Shown here: positions 50,625-59,794 of the stretch, piece by piece
Layout of the letters: every line of letters begins with the position of its first letter
How positions within the stretch are numbered: position 1 is the first letter of the stretch
The notes under the pieces: generated by a model
What the model was told of the DNA's origin: nothing
Database searches by the model: none
What the model saw: the letters and a program-made list of their open reading frames with translations, nothing else
Translations under genes and position numbers: made by a program
Source: Spongiactinospora rosea
Lineage (GTDB): Bacteria; Actinomycetota; Actinomycetes; Streptosporangiales; Streptosporangiaceae
Assembly: GCF_003315795.1 (NCBI RefSeq)
Contig: NZ_QMEY01000022.1
Location: 62,001 to 126,000, forward strand
DNA length: 64,000 bases
Direction: 5' to 3'

Positions 50625-51797
50625 TCAACGGGCCCAAGTCCAAGCGTAGGCCGAATCCTCACAGGCCAGCGCGGCGGGGCCGAGGTCCAGCGGGCGGAAC
50701 GTGTCGATCATCACGGCCAGCTCGCTGGTGGTGCCGACCCCGCGGGACACCGCCTCAACGACCGCCTCGACCGCGCCCGGCTGCGGGCCGTGCGTGAAGC
50801 CGGCCGGGTGCAGCGAGATGGACCCGACGTCGATGCCCGACCCTTTGCGTGCGCTGTAGTCGCCGCCCACGTAGAACATGAACTCGTCGGAGTCCACGTT
50901 GTGGTGGTTGTAGGGGATCGGTATCGCCTCGGGGTGGAAGTCCAGCGGGCGCGGGCAGAACGAGCAGATCACGAACCCCGGGCCCTCGAACGTCTGGTGG
51001 ACCGGCGGCGGCGCATGGGTGCGCTTCACGATCGGCTCGAAGTCGGCGATGTTGAACGCGTACGGATAGAGGTAGCCGTCCCAGCCCACCACGTCGAACG
51101 GGTGGTTCTTGTACGTGAGCCGGGTCAGCCCGCCCCGGGTGCGGACCAGCACCGGCACGTCGGTGCCGTCCCGCTGCAACGGCTCGGTGGGCCCGCGCAG
51201 ATCGCGCTCGCTGTAGGGGGCGTGCTCCAGCAGCTGCCCGTACTGCGACAGGTAGCGCTTGGGCGGGCGGATGTGCCCGGCGGCCTGGACGGCGAGCACC
51301 GTCACCGGCTCGCCCGCCGGGACCCATCGGTGGATCGTGCCGGTCGGGATCACCAGGTAGTCGCCGGGACCGGCGTCGATCGCCCCGTAGGTGGTCTCCA
51401 GCCGGACCTGGCCGCTCTGCACATAGACGCACTCGTCGCCCATGGAGTTGCGGTACAGCTCGCTGGCGCTGCGCGCCGAAGCGTACGAAATGCGGACGTC
51501 TCCATTGCCCGCCAGCAGGTGCCGGCCGGTGACGAGGTCGCCGGTCTCGGGGAGTTCGGTGGTGCGGAAGTGGCGCGGCGACAGCGGCAGGTTGGCCGCC
51601 AGCTCGCTGCGCGGCTCCTCGGCGACCGCCTCGGACTTGATGATCGCGGTGGGCAGGTAACGGTGGTACAGCAGCGAGGAATCGGAGGAGAAGCCCTCCT
51701 CGCCCATCAGCTCCTCGGCGTACAGGCCGCCGTCCGGCCGCCTGAACTGGACATGGCGCTTACGTGGTACCTCGCCGACGACTCGGTAATACGGCAT
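50625..51797 (-). CDS. hmgA: Homogentisate 1,2-dioxygenase
   Basis: A 390-aa Fe(II) ring-opening dioxygenase making maleylacetoacetate. It has the metal pocket NHHNVDSDEFMFYVGGDYSARKGS with the Glu ligand, and the following HPAGFTHGPQPG with His ligands, and IVKRTHAPPPVHQTFEGPGFVICSF. ATG 51797 is chosen over an upstream in-frame ATG because of the GGAG site and the MPYYRVVGEVPRKRH start of the family. First gene of the operon after the IclR regulator. Confidence 0.95.
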   Translation of the reverse strand: MPYYRVVGEVPRKRHVQFRRPDGGLYAEELMGEEGFSSDSSLLYHRYLPTAIIKSEAVAEEPRSELAANLPLSPRHFRTTELPETGDLVTGRHLLAGNGDVRISYASARSASELYRNSMGDECVYVQSGQVRLETTYGAIDAGPGDYLVIPTGTIHRWVPAGEPVTVLAVQAAGHIRPPKRYLSQYGQLLEHAPYSERDLRGPTEPLQRDGTDVPVLVRTRGGLTRLTYKNHPFDVVGWDGYLYPYAFNIADFEPIVKRTHAPPPVHQTFEGPGFVICSFCPRPLDFHPEAIPIPYNHHNVDSDEFMFYVGGDYSARKGSGIDVGSISLHPAGFTHGPQPGAVEAVVEAVSRGVGTTSELAVMIDTFRPLDLGPAALACEDSAYAWTWAR

Positions 51798-51831
51798 GCC
51801 TGTCAACTCCGGGCTCGTCCGTTTATCGGAC

Positions 51832-51850
51832 ACGTATGTCCTATATACGT
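51832..51850. promoter_or_regulatory. Operator-like repeat ACGTAT-N7-ATACGT before hmgA
   Basis: Perfect 6-bp arms with a 7-bp centre lie 35 bp upstream of the hmgA start, within the 81-bp gap after the IclR gene. It is the likely IclR or pathway operator of the homogentisate operon. Confidence 0.6.
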
Positions 51851-51878
51851 ACGACCCTCTGAGATTGGCAAAGCATTG

Positions 51879-52508
51879 TCAAGCGAGCGCCCGGGACAGT
51901 TCCCCGGCGGCGGCCAGTACCCGCGGCCCGGCCACTGCGGCGTCCAGCGCCCCGAACGTGACCACCCCCACCGACGCCTCCAGCCCCGGTGGGCCGCTCA
52001 GCGGCGCGGCCAGCCCGCGCGCCCCCTCCTGGAGCTGGCCCTCGGTGACCTGGTAGCCGCCCCGGCCCTCGCGCAGCGCCAGGATCGCCAGCCCGGCCGC
52101 GCCGCTGGTCAGCGGATGCCGCGCGCCCTCGCGGTAGGCCACGTGCATGTCGGTCCAGGACGGTTCCACCACCGCCACGGCCAGCCCGTCGTCCCCCTCG
52201 GCCACGGTCAGGTGCGCGGTCGCGCCCGCCCCCTCGGCCAGGGCGCGCAGCGTGGGCAGCGCCGCCGCGCGCAGCAGCGGATGCACCGCCCGCGCCAGCG
52301 CCAGCACGCCGAATCCCAGGTGCACCCGGCCGCGCCCGTCGCGGCGGGCGAACCCCTCGCTCTGCAACGTGGTCAGCAGCCGGTAGAAGACCGGGCGGCT
52401 CAGCCCGAGCGCCCCCGCCAGCTCCGAGGGCGTGCGCCCGCCGTGCCCGTCCGCGAGCAGGCGCAACAGGCGCAGCCCGCGTTCCATGGTCTGTGACGAC
52501 TCCGCCAT
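51879..52508 (-). CDS. IclR-family transcriptional regulator
   Basis: A 209-aa protein starting at ATG 52508. The N-terminal winged helix is ERGLRLLRLLADGHGGRTPSELAGALGLSRPVFYRLLTTLQSEGFARRD. The C-terminal effector domain is shorter than the usual 250-aa IclR (GATAHLTVAEGDDGLAVAVVEPS). Located upstream and codirectional with hmgA, so it likely senses homogentisate or a related aromatic acid. Divergent from the FAD oxidase, 9 bp apart. Confidence 0.88.
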   Translation of the reverse strand: MAESSQTMERGLRLLRLLADGHGGRTPSELAGALGLSRPVFYRLLTTLQSEGFARRDGRGRVHLGFGVLALARAVHPLLRAAALPTLRALAEGAGATAHLTVAEGDDGLAVAVVEPSWTDMHVAYREGARHPLTSGAAGLAILALREGRGGYQVTEGQLQEGARGLAAPLSGPPGLEASVGVVTFGALDAAVAGPRVLAAAGELSRALA

Positions 52509-52517
52509 TGTTCGATT

Positions 52518-53684
52518 ATGAAAGGCATGAGGTCTGCGGTGGTGGCAGGGGCCGGGATCTGGGGCGCGTCGGTGGCGCTGGCCCTGGCCGAGGACGGATG
52601 GCGGGTCACCCTGGTCGAGCGGCACCAGCCGGGGCACCTGCGGCAGGCCAGCGCGGGGGAGACCCGGCTGCTGCGCTGCTCGCACGGCGACGACGAGTGG
52701 TACGCGAAGCTGGCCCGGCGGGCCAGGGACGGCTGGCGGGAGCTGTCCCGCCGGGCCGGGGAGGAGCTGTACACCGAGTCGGGGGTGGTGTGGTTCGCCC
52801 GGCGGGCGGACGGCTGGGAACGGCGCAGCGCGGCCGTCCTCGCCCGGCTGGGCATCCCGCACGAGGTCTGGGAGCCGGACCGGGCCGCCCACATGTTCCC
52901 CGGCTTCCGCGGCGATGACCTGACGTTCGCGCTGTGGGAGCCGCTGGCGGGGGTGCTGCGGGCGCGGCGTGCCGTCCAGGTCACGGCCGGGCTGGCGCTG
53001 GACGCGGGCGTGCGGCTGGTACGCGGGCGGGCCGAGCCCTACGGCGCGGGCGCGGTCCGCGTCGGCGAGGAGGTGATCCGGGCCGACCGGGTGGTGTGGG
53101 CGGTCGGCGCCTGGCTGCCGGAGGTGTTCCCCGAGGTCGCCCGGCGTACCGGGCTCATGGTGACCCGGCAGGACACCCTGCACTTCGCCGCGCCCGCCGA
53201 ATGGGCGCTGCCGCCGGTGCCCGCCTGGCTCGACTACGACGGCTCGATGTACGGGCACGGCGATCTCGGCGGGGCCGGAATGAAGGTCACCTCCGATGAG
53301 GAGGGCCCGCCGTACGAGCCGGAAGGCGGCGACCGGCGGGTGTCCGCGCGCGGCGAGCAGGTCGCCCGCGCCTACCTGGAACGCCGCTTCCCCGCGCTGG
53401 CCGGGGCGAACGTGCTGCTCGGCCAGGTGTGCCAGTACGGGCTCACCCCGGACGCCGAGTGGATCATCGCCGAGGTCGCCGAGGACACCTGGGTGCTGGG
53501 CGGGGATTCCGGACATGGCTTTAAGCACGCTCCGGCGCTCGCGGCGTACGTCCTGGCGGTCCTGAACGGCGAGCGCGAGCCGGAGACCCGCTTCGGCCTG
53601 CACGGACGTACGGCGACGCGCGGACTGCGGACCAGCGGCGGCACCGACCTGTCATCCGGAGTTAAGGGCGATCTTGACTCTTAG
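52518..53684 (+). CDS. FAD-dependent amine oxidase/DAO-family (sarcosine-oxidase-like) protein
   Basis: A 388-aa flavoprotein: FAD dinucleotide motif VVAGAGIWGASVALALAEDG, then QASAGETRLLRCSHGDDEWYAKLARRA (sarcosine-oxidase-like), VVWAVGAWLPEVFPEV and the C-terminal WVLGGDSGHGFKHAPALAAYV with G-x-x-S-G-H-G-F-K-x-x-P. Related enzymes oxidise N-methyl amino acids or amines. Alternative start ATG 52527. Only 9 bp separate its start from the divergent IclR start. Confidence 0.87.
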   Translation: MKGMRSAVVAGAGIWGASVALALAEDGWRVTLVERHQPGHLRQASAGETRLLRCSHGDDEWYAKLARRARDGWRELSRRAGEELYTESGVVWFARRADGWERRSAAVLARLGIPHEVWEPDRAAHMFPGFRGDDLTFALWEPLAGVLRARRAVQVTAGLALDAGVRLVRGRAEPYGAGAVRVGEEVIRADRVVWAVGAWLPEVFPEVARRTGLMVTRQDTLHFAAPAEWALPPVPAWLDYDGSMYGHGDLGGAGMKVTSDEEGPPYEPEGGDRRVSARGEQVARAYLERRFPALAGANVLLGQVCQYGLTPDAEWIIAEVAEDTWVLGGDSGHGFKHAPALAAYVLAVLNGEREPETRFGLHGRTATRGLRTSGGTDLSSGVKGDLDS

Positions 53685-53778
53685 GTCTGGCTTGTCGGGT
53701 TACGGATGGGTAAGGTTTCTGGCGATCTCCGTTCCGGCGACCGCGCCGGTTCCAAAGCCCCCCGGGGAGCAATACGAC

Positions 53779-55107
53779 ATGCGATGGAACCTCCGCAGGA
53801 CGCTCGCCCTGGGGGCGGCCGTCACACTGATCGGCGTGGGCCTGCCCAGCGCGGCGTACTCGGAGCGCGACCCGAACCTGTGCAAGGAGCTGTACGGCCC
53901 CAGCGCGCCGGACTACATGGTCTGCGACAACATGACCGCGCCGGAGGACGTCCTGGACGTCGTCAACTTCTGGCTGAAGGACGACGGCAAGAACCTCAAG
54001 GACGCCGAGCCGAACCCGCCCAACGTCGCCGACTGCTCCGAGCCGGGCGCGGTCTGCCCCGAGGACGGCGAGGGCGACGGCACGCCGCGCGGTGACGGCG
54101 ACCCCGCGCCGGACGACTACAAGGAGCCCGAGGGCAAGCCGGAGTGCGACACGCCGGGCTCGATCTGCTCCATCGACGGCACCCCGGTGGACGCCCGCAA
54201 GCTCGCGGTCGGCGCGGCCGACATCCAGGGCGCCGCGCAGACCGCCGAGGGCCGCGCGCTGATCTCCGCCAAGGACGCCGGGCTGCGGGCGTGGATCGAC
54301 ACCGAGCTGGCCGACGACTGGAAGGCCGGAGCCGAGCAGTTCGCCGCCGCCGTCAAGCGGGTCGGCGCGCTCGCCGCCCAGCCGGGCGTGCAGGGCATCA
54401 GGTTCACCTCCCAGCTCGGCTACAACCAGACGTTCACCGACGCCGGCCAGATCGCGAAGTTCGTCACGGCCACGTCGGCGGCGCTGCGGATCGCCGCGCC
54501 GGGCAAGAAGCTCGCCGTGCACACGGTGGTGCCCGAGCTGGCCTGCGGCGCCGACGACACCTGCAAGCAGGCGATGGCGCAGAAGTACCCGCTGCTCACG
54601 CCGGACAAGGTCGAGTCGTACCTGACCACCGGCGCGGTGGACCACCTCGCGCTGGACAGCGGCCTGATGCGCAGCGAGTACGCCCCCTACAAGCTGGACG
54701 CCAAGCGGGCGCTGCGCAACCAGTGGGTGCAGATCCGGGCCCGCGCCTGGGACGCCTTCCTGCACATCGCGGCCGAGGACGCGTCGTTCGCCGGGGCGGG
54801 CGGCTCCAAGCTCACCGCGCAGCAGACCACCGGCGTGATCGCCGAGCGGGTCAGCCAGGCGATCATGGACGGCGCGGCCGAGACGGTCAACCTGTGGAGC
54901 CGCTGGCAGGACGACCAGGGGCAGGTCTACCGGATCATGGGCGAGAAGCACGCCGGCAGCGCGAGCTGGGACCAGCTCACCAAGCTGGACGAGATCCGGC
55001 CCCGGCTGGCCACCCTCTACAACCCGGGCGCGCCCGAGGTGGACCCGGCCGCCGACCTGAAGAAGCTGTCCGAGGCGTTCGGCCAGGTCTTCGTGACCGT
55101 CGGCTGA
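53779..55107 (+). CDS. Secreted protein of unknown function
   Basis: A 442-aa exported protein: signal peptide RWNLRRTLALGAAVTLIGVGLPSAA from ATG 53779 (GGGGAG nearby). A mature acidic Cys-containing head follows (CKELYGPSAPDYMVCDN; then ADCSEPGAVCPEDGEGDG ... CDTPGSICSIDG), rich in D/G/P. The C-terminal half is helix/strand with IRFTSQLGYNQTFTDAGQI, KKLAVHTVVPELACG and DHLALDSGLM, compatible with a TIM-barrel-like enzyme. No catalytic pair can be assigned. Confidence 0.65.
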   Translation: MRWNLRRTLALGAAVTLIGVGLPSAAYSERDPNLCKELYGPSAPDYMVCDNMTAPEDVLDVVNFWLKDDGKNLKDAEPNPPNVADCSEPGAVCPEDGEGDGTPRGDGDPAPDDYKEPEGKPECDTPGSICSIDGTPVDARKLAVGAADIQGAAQTAEGRALISAKDAGLRAWIDTELADDWKAGAEQFAAAVKRVGALAAQPGVQGIRFTSQLGYNQTFTDAGQIAKFVTATSAALRIAAPGKKLAVHTVVPELACGADDTCKQAMAQKYPLLTPDKVESYLTTGAVDHLALDSGLMRSEYAPYKLDAKRALRNQWVQIRARAWDAFLHIAAEDASFAGAGGSKLTAQQTTGVIAERVSQAIMDGAAETVNLWSRWQDDQGQVYRIMGEKHAGSASWDQLTKLDEIRPRLATLYNPGAPEVDPAADLKKLSEAFGQVFVTVG

Positions 55108-55117
55108 GCTGTACGTG

Positions 55118-55149
55118 GAGAAACGCCCCGGTTCGCCGGGGCGTTTCTC
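55118..55149. terminator. Bidirectional terminator
   Basis: A perfect 14-bp stem beginning GAGAAACGCCCCGG with a TTCG tetraloop, the paired arm ending CGTTTCTC. It ends both the rightward gene stopping at 55107 and the leftward gene stopping at 55148, whose stop codon lies inside it. Confidence 0.9.
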
Positions 55150-56749
55150 ATGGGGCGTCCAGTGTGCGAGCGAGCACCCCGGCCAGCACGGCGTGTGCGT
55201 CCGGCCCCGCAGGGTCGGAGGTCCGCCAGGCGATGAACCCGTCCGGCCGGACCAGCGTCGCCCCCTCCGGGGACGTACCGGACATCTCCGGCCAGCGGCC
55301 CTCCACGTCGATCGCGTCGCCGCCGATGACATCGCCGATGACATGGCCGGTGAGCGGCAGGCCGCGGGCCCTGGCGACCGCGTCGGCCGCCCGCGCCCAT
55401 CCCCCGCCCTCGGCCCCGGCCAGCAGGACCATCCCCCGAGCCCACAGGTCCACGGTGGACAGCCGCTCGCCGCCGATCTCCAGCCACACGTGCGGCACCC
55501 GGCTCCCCGGCTCGCCGCCCGGCCGCCGCGGGTCCTCCACGAGCGGCCCGTCCGTGCCCGGCGGCGGATATCGGTAGCCGAACAGCAGGCTGACCTCGTC
55601 CAGCAGTTCCGTCTCGGGCGTGCCGGAGGGGTTCGCCCGGCCGAACCACGCCGTCCGGGTGGCCACCGCCTGGTTCATGGTGATCTCGGCGATCGGCCGC
55701 CGCTCGGCGTCGTAGCCGTCCAGCAGGGCGGGACCGGCCCAGCCGCGGCTCACGTACGCGAGCTTCCAGGCCAGGTTCGCCGCGTCGTGGATGCCGGTGT
55801 TGCCGCCGTAGGCCCCGGCGGGCGGCATGACGTGCGCGGCGTCGCCCACCAGGAACACCCGCCCGTCGGCGAACCGGTCGGCCACCGCCGCGGTCGTCTG
55901 CCAGGGCGTGACGTCGAGGACTTCGACGTCCAGGCCGGGGATGCCGGTGGCGGCCCTGGCCAGCTCCACACAGCGGGCGGCGGGGAACAGGTCGGCGGCG
56001 TCGCCGTCCGCCGGCCGGTACCGGACGTGCAGCGAGATCCGGTCGCCGACCACCCGGACCATCCCGGAGAAGCCCGGATTGCTGACCTGGCCGATCACGA
56101 ACCGCTTGCCGCGCAGCGCGTCGCCGAGGTCGGCCCGGACCATGATGGCGGCCACGTTCTCCAGTACGCCGGGACCGTGCCGGTCGATCTTGAGCCGGTC
56201 GCGGATGGCGCTGTCCGCCCCGTCGGCGGCCACCAGGTACCCGGCCTCCACCTCGGTACGCGCCCCGGTCGCGCGGTCGGCCAGCACGGCGGTCACGCCG
56301 CCGGGGTCGTTGGCGAACGCCACCAGCTCGGTGCCGAACAGCAGGTCCGCGCCCAGGGCCTCGGCGTGCTCGCGGAGCACCGGTTCGAGCACGTCCTGGG
56401 ACAGGATCGCGTCGTCGGCCGGGCTCACGTCGGAGTAGTCGGCCTGCGCGCCCCGGGCGTTGGGCGGCCGCAGCCAGCGGTGGTTCGGGCTGGTCAGGCT
56501 CTCGGCCCAGAGCAGGCCGGTGCCGTCCAGCGCCCAGGGCCCGGCCGCGCGCACGGCGTCCTCCACCCCGGCGGCGCGGAACAGCTCCAGCGTCCTGGCG
56601 TTGTAGCCGGGGGTGCGCGGGTGGATCGAGGTGCCGGGATGGCGTTCGGCCAGCGTGACGTCCAGCCCGTGGCGGCTCAGGAACAGCGCGGTGCACAGGC
56701 CGCTCAGGCTGCCGCCCACGACCAGCACCGGCGTCGTTCGGACGGACAT
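55148..56749 (-). CDS. FAD-dependent aromatic monooxygenase (PheA/TetX/Rox-like)
   Basis: A 533-aa flavoprotein hydroxylase from ATG 56749 (AGGGGA upstream). Motifs: FAD GxGxxG-like VLVVGGSLSGLCTALFLSRHG, DG-type YLVAADGADSAIRDRLKI, and GD motif RVFLVGDAAHVMPPAGAYGGNTGIHDAANLAWKLA. The C-terminal region is the thioredoxin-like domain of this class. Related enzymes act on phenols, polyketides and rifampicin or tetracycline. Here it could be biosynthetic, catabolic or protective. Confidence 0.85.
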   Translation of the reverse strand: MSVRTTPVLVVGGSLSGLCTALFLSRHGLDVTLAERHPGTSIHPRTPGYNARTLELFRAAGVEDAVRAAGPWALDGTGLLWAESLTSPNHRWLRPPNARGAQADYSDVSPADDAILSQDVLEPVLREHAEALGADLLFGTELVAFANDPGGVTAVLADRATGARTEVEAGYLVAADGADSAIRDRLKIDRHGPGVLENVAAIMVRADLGDALRGKRFVIGQVSNPGFSGMVRVVGDRISLHVRYRPADGDAADLFPAARCVELARAATGIPGLDVEVLDVTPWQTTAAVADRFADGRVFLVGDAAHVMPPAGAYGGNTGIHDAANLAWKLAYVSRGWAGPALLDGYDAERRPIAEITMNQAVATRTAWFGRANPSGTPETELLDEVSLLFGYRYPPPGTDGPLVEDPRRPGGEPGSRVPHVWLEIGGERLSTVDLWARGMVLLAGAEGGGWARAADAVARARGLPLTGHVIGDVIGGDAIDVEGRWPEMSGTSPEGATLVRPDGFIAWRTSDPAGPDAHAVLAGVLARTLDAP

Positions 56750-56861
56750 GAGGTCCCCTTGCGTCGGCGAAGGGCTTAGGTCGAGCCAATCATCGCCCGA
56801 CATGTCCGGCAATCAACGGACTGAAAAGACTTTCTCCGGGTTCTCGGGTACGGAGAGGGAT

Positions 56862-57842
56862 GTGGCGGACAAACTCGGCAGGTACCGCGGCAAGCGCGAC
56901 CCCCGGCGCACGCCGGAACCCGTGCCGGAGCACGCGCGGCCCCCGGGGGAGGGCGACACGTTCGTGGTCCAGGAGCACCACGCCCACGCCCTGCACTGGG
57001 ACCTGCGGCTGGAACGGGACGGCGTACTGGTCTCCTGGGCCGTCCCCAAGGGCCTGCCGCCCGACCCCCGGACCAACCACCTGGCCGTGCACACCGAGGA
57101 CCACCCGATGGAGTACGCGGCCTTCGAGGGGGAGATCCCGCAGGGGGAGTACGGCGGCGGGACGATGACGATCTGGGACCGCGGCACGTACGTCACCGAG
57201 AAGTGGACCGACCGGGAGGTCAAGGTCGTACTCGCCGGGGAGCGGGTCTCCGGGCGGTACGTGCTGTTCCACACCAGAGGCCGCAACTGGATGATCCACC
57301 GGATGGACCCGCCCGCCGCCGGGTGGGAGCCGCCGCCCTCGCCACTGGCCGCGATGCGCCCGGTCACCCGGACCCGGCTGCCCCGCGACCAGGGGGCCTA
57401 CGCGTACGAGTTCGCCTGGCCGGGACGGCGGGCCTTCGCGTACGTGTCGGGCGGGCGGCTCACCCTGCACGCCGGTTCAGACGACATCACGGGGGACCAC
57501 CGCCGGCTGCGCGCGCTCGGCGGCGAGCTGGGCAGCCGCGCGGTGGTACTGGACGGCGAGGTCGTCCCCCTCCAGGGCGACGAACTGTACGTCTGTTACG
57601 ACCTCGTCTACGACGACGGCCGGTCCCTGCTGGACGAGCCGTGGTCGCGCCGCCGCGCCGCGCTGGAGGCCCTGTCCGTGCGGGGCGCGCGCTGGCAGAC
57701 CGCGCCCGTCTGGCGCAGCGGCCCGCAGGACGTACGGCGGGCCGCCCGCGAGCAGGGCCTGCCCGGCATCGTCGCCAAGCGGCTGGACTCGCGCTATGAG
57801 CCGGGCGCGGAGTCGGCCGCCTGGGTGTACGTGCCGGGCTGA
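56862..57842 (+). CDS. LigD-type 3'-phosphoesterase fused to a degenerate DNA ligase domain
   Basis: A 326-aa protein from GTG 56862 (GGAGAGGG). PE domain: FVVQEHHAHALHWDLRLERDG with all metal residues expected (H39, H45, D47, R49), then H81/Y85 in EDHPMEYAAFEGEIPQGEYG. From about residue 180 a ligase adenylation-like domain follows: AYEFAWPGRRAFA where active ligases have E-V-K-W-D-G, VLDGEVV (motif III) and GIVAKRLDSRYEPG (motif IV). Motif I Lys and Asp are both lost, and motif V is absent. The protein likely trims 3' ends in NHEJ-like repair but cannot ligate. Confidence 0.88.
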   Translation: MADKLGRYRGKRDPRRTPEPVPEHARPPGEGDTFVVQEHHAHALHWDLRLERDGVLVSWAVPKGLPPDPRTNHLAVHTEDHPMEYAAFEGEIPQGEYGGGTMTIWDRGTYVTEKWTDREVKVVLAGERVSGRYVLFHTRGRNWMIHRMDPPAAGWEPPPSPLAAMRPVTRTRLPRDQGAYAYEFAWPGRRAFAYVSGGRLTLHAGSDDITGDHRRLRALGGELGSRAVVLDGEVVPLQGDELYVCYDLVYDDGRSLLDEPWSRRRAALEALSVRGARWQTAPVWRSGPQDVRRAAREQGLPGIVAKRLDSRYEPGAESAAWVYVPG

Positions 57843-57852
57843 ACGGCCACCG

Positions 57853-58731
57853 TCAGCGGCTCACGCCGACGATGCGCCGGGCCTCCTCGACGTTGGCGAT
57901 CGGACGGCCGATCTGCTCGGCCATCTTGACCACGTTCTCCACCAGCTCGGCGTTGCTGCGCGAGGGCTCGCCGCCGGGCAGGTACGGGTTGTCCTCCCAG
58001 CCCACGCGTACGTGCCCGCCCAGCGCGATGGCCAGCGGCAGCAACTGCCACTGCGCCACCGGGTCCATCACGCTGATGTTCCAGTTGGTGTCCGGCGGGA
58101 GGTGCTTGACCATGTACATGAGCGCGTCCGGGGTGGGCGGGGTCCACGCGCCGCCCTGCCAGCCGAAGAAGAGCGTCGCCCAGGCCGTCTCCTTCAGCAG
58201 GCCCTGCCGCCGGACGTACTCAAGGTTCCAGAACGCGCCGGTGTAGAAGCACTCGATCTCCGGCTTGACGCCGTTCGCCTCGGCCGCGGTGACGAACTCG
58301 ACCAGCTCGTCACGCGGGTGCAGGGAGTACATCTCGTTGGCCGGGTACGCCGGGTCCGGCTGGAAGTACTCGTCGTGCACGTTGAACGCGTACGACATCA
58401 TGTCCGGGTTCAGCGACATCAGCTCCACCTTCTCCGGAAGGCGGGCGCTGGCGATGCCGAACTGGATGATCGGGTCGGTGCCGACCGTCCGGATCTTGTC
58501 GGTGAGGTCCTTCCACCCGGCAAAGTCAATCTTGGACAGCTTCTTGCCGTCCGCCTGGATGGCGTCCTCCAGGTAGTGCACACCGTGGTGGTGGCACAAC
58601 GTCGCACCCGCGTTCACCGAGTCGATGTACTCCTGGCCGACCTTGCCGGTGTCCTCGATCGGCGGCATCCCCTGGTAGCCGGGATAGGACATCGTGCTGT
58701 CCACCGTGACGGTGATGACGAGCGGATCCAT
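57853..58731 (-). CDS. 3-keto-5-aminohexanoate cleavage enzyme family (BKACE)
   Basis: A 292-aa TIM-barrel protein: VNAGATLCHHHGVHYLEDAIQADGKKLSKIDF (the H-x-H zinc residues), then NVHDEYFQPDPAYP and GHVRVGWEDNPYLPGGEPSRSNAELV (BKACE signature G-H-x-R-V-G-x-E-D). BKACE enzymes condense a beta-keto acid with acetyl-CoA giving acetoacetyl-CoA and a CoA ester of the side chain. ATG 58731 has AAAGGAG before it. Last gene of the operon, 40 bp after the Gfo/Idh gene. Confidence 0.9.
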   Translation of the reverse strand: MDPLVITVTVDSTMSYPGYQGMPPIEDTGKVGQEYIDSVNAGATLCHHHGVHYLEDAIQADGKKLSKIDFAGWKDLTDKIRTVGTDPIIQFGIASARLPEKVELMSLNPDMMSYAFNVHDEYFQPDPAYPANEMYSLHPRDELVEFVTAAEANGVKPEIECFYTGAFWNLEYVRRQGLLKETAWATLFFGWQGGAWTPPTPDALMYMVKHLPPDTNWNISVMDPVAQWQLLPLAIALGGHVRVGWEDNPYLPGGEPSRSNAELVENVVKMAEQIGRPIANVEEARRIVGVSR

Positions 58732-58771
58732 GGGGTCTTCTCCTTTATGTGCGTGTTGTTGGGGGGCTGGC

Positions 58772-59794
58772 TCAGAGCGGCACGGGCCGGCCCGTGGCCA
58801 CCGACTCGTAGGCGCGCTCGATGACGCGCACCGCGTACGCGCCGTCCTCCGGCGCGACGGCGGTCGGCTCGCCGTTCGCGATCGAGTGGGCGAAGCTCTC
58901 GATCCCGGCCGCGATCGACTCGTACTTCCAGGTGTTCGGCGCGTAGGCGGTGCCGGGCAGCGGCGATCCTGCGTGGTCGCGCTTGCCGCGGAAGATCATC
59001 GCCGGGGGGTTCTGGTGCTGGTCCACGACGATCAGGCCCTTGGTGCCGTGTACCTCAAGGCGCTCGTTCCACGGCCCCCCGGAGGTGAACGTGGACTCCA
59101 CCGAGAACAGCGCGCCGGACCGCATCCGGCCGCACACCACCGACCAGTCCTCCACCTGGCTGACCCCGACCAACTGCTCCGACAGCGCCCGCAGCGACGC
59201 GATCTCGCCGAACATCCACTTGAGCAGGTAGAAGGAGTGCGCCCCGGCGTCGATGATGGTGCCGCCGCCGGAGCCGTCCTGGCGTCCCTTCCACAGCTTC
59301 GGGTTGCCCAGCCGCTCGAACTCGTTGCCGCTGATCAGCGTGCGGACCAGCGTCACGTCGCCGATCTCGCCGGCGTTGACGGCATCCAGAGTGGCCTGGT
59401 AGGCGGGGATGAACCGGGTGTTCTCGTTGACGGTGAACGTGAGGCCCTTCTCGGCCGCGAGCGCGACGAGTTCGGCGGCGTGCGCCGCGTCCACGGTCAT
59501 CGGCTTCTCGATCACGACGTGCTTGCCCGCCTCCAGGAACTCGCGGGCGACCTCGTAGTGGACGTTGTGCGGGAGCACCAGGTCCACGGCGTCGATCCGG
59601 TCGTCTTCCAGGAGCCGCCGGTGGTCCGTGCACGCCTCCGCGCCGAGCGCGGCGGCCGTCCGCTCGGCCACCGCCTGGTCGAAGTCGCAGACGACGACGG
59701 CGGCGAGGCCGTCCGCCCGCTGGTAGGCCAGGTGGTGGGCGAGCTGGTAGATCTCTCCGAGGCCGACGACGCCGAACCTGACGGGTCCGCTCAC
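58772..59794 (-). CDS. Gfo/Idh/MocA-family NAD(P)-dependent oxidoreductase
   Basis: A 340-aa dehydrogenase of sugar or cyclitol type. NAD fold starts RFGVVGLGEIYQLAHHLAY; the catalytic E-K-P is in HVVIEKPMTVDAAH. The C-terminal domain includes GAHSFYLLKWMFGEIAS (D-x-x-x-H-equivalent). GTG start overlaps the isomerase stop. It probably oxidises a hydroxyl on the imported compound or its fragment. Confidence 0.9.
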   Translation of the reverse strand: MSGPVRFGVVGLGEIYQLAHHLAYQRADGLAAVVVCDFDQAVAERTAAALGAEACTDHRRLLEDDRIDAVDLVLPHNVHYEVAREFLEAGKHVVIEKPMTVDAAHAAELVALAAEKGLTFTVNENTRFIPAYQATLDAVNAGEIGDVTLVRTLISGNEFERLGNPKLWKGRQDGSGGGTIIDAGAHSFYLLKWMFGEIASLRALSEQLVGVSQVEDWSVVCGRMRSGALFSVESTFTSGGPWNERLEVHGTKGLIVVDQHQNPPAMIFRGKRDHAGSPLPGTAYAPNTWKYESIAAGIESFAHSIANGEPTAVAPEDGAYAVRVIERAYESVATGRPVPL

